From NCBI GenBank assembly GCA_934271655.1, contig CAKQRW010000029.1, positions 1-40,470 on the forward strand: DNA of 40,470 nucleotides, given 5' to 3'. The DNA comes from an uncultured Bacteroidaceae bacterium (GTDB taxonomy: Bacteria > Bacteroidota > Bacteroidia > Bacteroidales > Bacteroidaceae). The position numbers were made by a program, and so were the translations under genes. Positions within the stretch are counted from its first letter, which is position 1; each line of letters begins with the position of its first letter. The notes beneath the pieces are model-generated. The model searched no databases and had not been told where the DNA came from. It saw only the letters and a program-made list of their open reading frames with translations. Below are positions 39,863 to 40,470 of the stretch, in pieces.

Positions 39863-39893
39863 TATGGTATCTTTAAAATAAGCGCTATCTTTG
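39863..39893 (+). promoter_or_regulatory. Candidate promoter for the truncated acyltransferase gene
   Basis: TATG at 39863-39866, 19-base spacer, TATCTTTG at 39886-39893. The -7 box is a full match. The remainder of 39649-39912 holds the 22-bp repeat and A+T-rich sequence; no gene is supported in it. Confidence 0.5.
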
Positions 39894-39912
39894 TACGAAA
39901 AAATATACCAAT

Positions 39913-40017
39913 ATGGCTTTACATTCCATCTTGTCCTTGGCTTTGGGAGAGGCAGGTGAGGTAATGGAGGGAAAGCATGGCGGCGGGAATGTAGTGGATG
40001 CCAAGTTGTGTAAATGA
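39913..40017 (+). CDS. Possible 34-residue leader ORF coupled to the acyltransferase
   Basis: The ATG 20 bases after the -7 element opens a 34-codon ORF (ALHSILSLALGEAGEVMEGK then a Gly-rich GGGNVV stretch) that ends TGA overlapping the next ATG (ATGA at 40014). Position and coupling are those of a leader peptide or the remnant of a longer gene. No family is recognised. Confidence 0.3.
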   Translation: MALHSILSLALGEAGEVMEGKHGGGNVVDAKLCK

Positions 40018-40463
40018 AAAAGTCTATACGAAAAACTTCGCAACCGCAATGCCGTAGAATGAAAAAATCTTTTAGAATGAAAAAAATAGAATATCTTTAT
40101 CTTGCAAAAGGTATATGCATTATTCTTGTAATGATATTTCATCTTGCAGATTTCATACCTCTAAATGAAAGGGATGTGTTAACTTTGTTCCGTCTGCCGA
40201 CTTTTGTCATGATATCAGGCTGCCTGTTTAACGTGAAATCAGGGATGCTGGAGTTTGTGAAGCGGAAGGTGAAAACGTTGTTGTTAGTGCCGTTTGCTTT
40301 CTTTTATACCATAACGTGCGTTATTGTGCCTTTCATTCTTTTGTCATGTTTTGGCGTGAAACTGGAAACCTATTTGTGTAACACACAAACACCCTTCCGC
40401 TTTGGGTATGCAAATATCGACTTCGAGCATTTTGCCAAGGCAGTAAGCTTCTCGCATATATAG
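40014..40463 (+). CDS. Acyltransferase-3 family protein, N-terminal fragment
   Basis: A 149-residue ORF whose start (KIEYLYLAKGICIILVMIFH) and FRLPTFVMISGCLFNVKSG match the first two helices of membrane acyltransferases, with the conserved His. Family members are usually 330-380 residues, but a TAG stops this one at 40461, seven bases before the window ends. A frameshift or nonsense mutation, or a recombination scar, would explain this. Three in-frame ATGs (40014, 40059, 40077) each begin with Met-Lys-Lys; 40077 is closest to the family start. Confidence 0.6.
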   Translation: MKKSIRKTSQPQCRRMKKSFRMKKIEYLYLAKGICIILVMIFHLADFIPLNERDVLTLFRLPTFVMISGCLFNVKSGMLEFVKRKVKTLLLVPFAFFYTITCVIVPFILLSCFGVKLETYLCNTQTPFRFGYANIDFEHFAKAVSFSHI

Positions 40464-40470
40464 CGCTCAG

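Overview
The window looks like a chromosomal segment of a gut or oral member of the Bacteroidales, most likely a Prevotella/Segatella-type organism. The reasons are promoters of the TAnnTTTG (-7) / TTTG (-33) type at 19-bp spacing, start codons preceded by A-rich sequence rather than Shine-Dalgarno boxes, a TonB-dependent receptor next to a surface-type lipoprotein, a hybrid two-component regulator, DUF3276 and DUF5606 proteins, and the order nusB-yajC-ybbR-coaE-DUF5606. This assignment is inferred; no rRNA or other phylogenetic marker was compared.

Layout. 229-6602 (+): TonB-dependent receptor, a large lipoprotein of unknown function, and a membrane histidine kinase with a periplasmic substrate-binding-like sensor, probably one uptake/sensing unit. 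6961-7371 (+): small META-type lipoprotein. 7518-11627 (-) and 12280-13632 (+): a 1369-residue hybrid two-component regulator divergent from a GH43-type exo-galactanase-like enzyme. 17730-13961 (-): housekeeping run nusB, yajC, ybbR, coaE, DUF5606. 17976-20911 (+): DUF3276 protein, ribosomal protein L25/CTC, peptidyl-tRNA hydrolase, S4-domain Hsp15-like protein. 21290-24156 (-): peptidase T and a secreted C1 aminopeptidase. 24486-40463: an exopolysaccharide or capsule locus. Its main run (+) encodes an initiating sugar-phosphate transferase, a six-SLBB export protein, UDP-galactopyranose mutase, a Wzz-like protein, an EpsG-type polymerase, a Wzx flippase, a left-handed beta-helix acyltransferase, a DUF4886 surface lipoprotein, a membrane acyltransferase, a GT2 and a GT4. 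A two-gene GT4-GT2 run (-) follows, and then an acyltransferase-3 gene that stops early at the window edge.

How the parts fit. In the polysaccharide locus the initiating transferase loads a sugar on undecaprenyl phosphate, the glycosyltransferases extend it (with Galf supplied by Glf), acyltransferases decorate it, Wzx flips it, the EpsG-type protein polymerises it under Wzz control, and the SLBB protein exports it. The block wzz-wzy-wzx is visibly A+T-richer than its neighbours.

The most unusual signal is not a gene. At least eight intergenic spacers carry short direct repeats, mostly tandem, that are unrelated in sequence but have similar periods: 22, 22, 22, 22, 23, about 24, 30, and 66 (three times 22) bp. 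A 24-bp array of similar character sits in frame inside the sensor domain of the hybrid regulator. One 30-bp array reads as a pentapeptide-repeat-like ORF. Several perfect inverted repeats also stand out: a 24-bp stem overlapping the regulator stop codon, a 20-bp stem built from the last codons of the Hsp15-like gene, and a 15-bp stem inside the 5' coding region of ybbR. I saw no tRNA, rRNA, CRISPR array, insertion sequence or phage gene.
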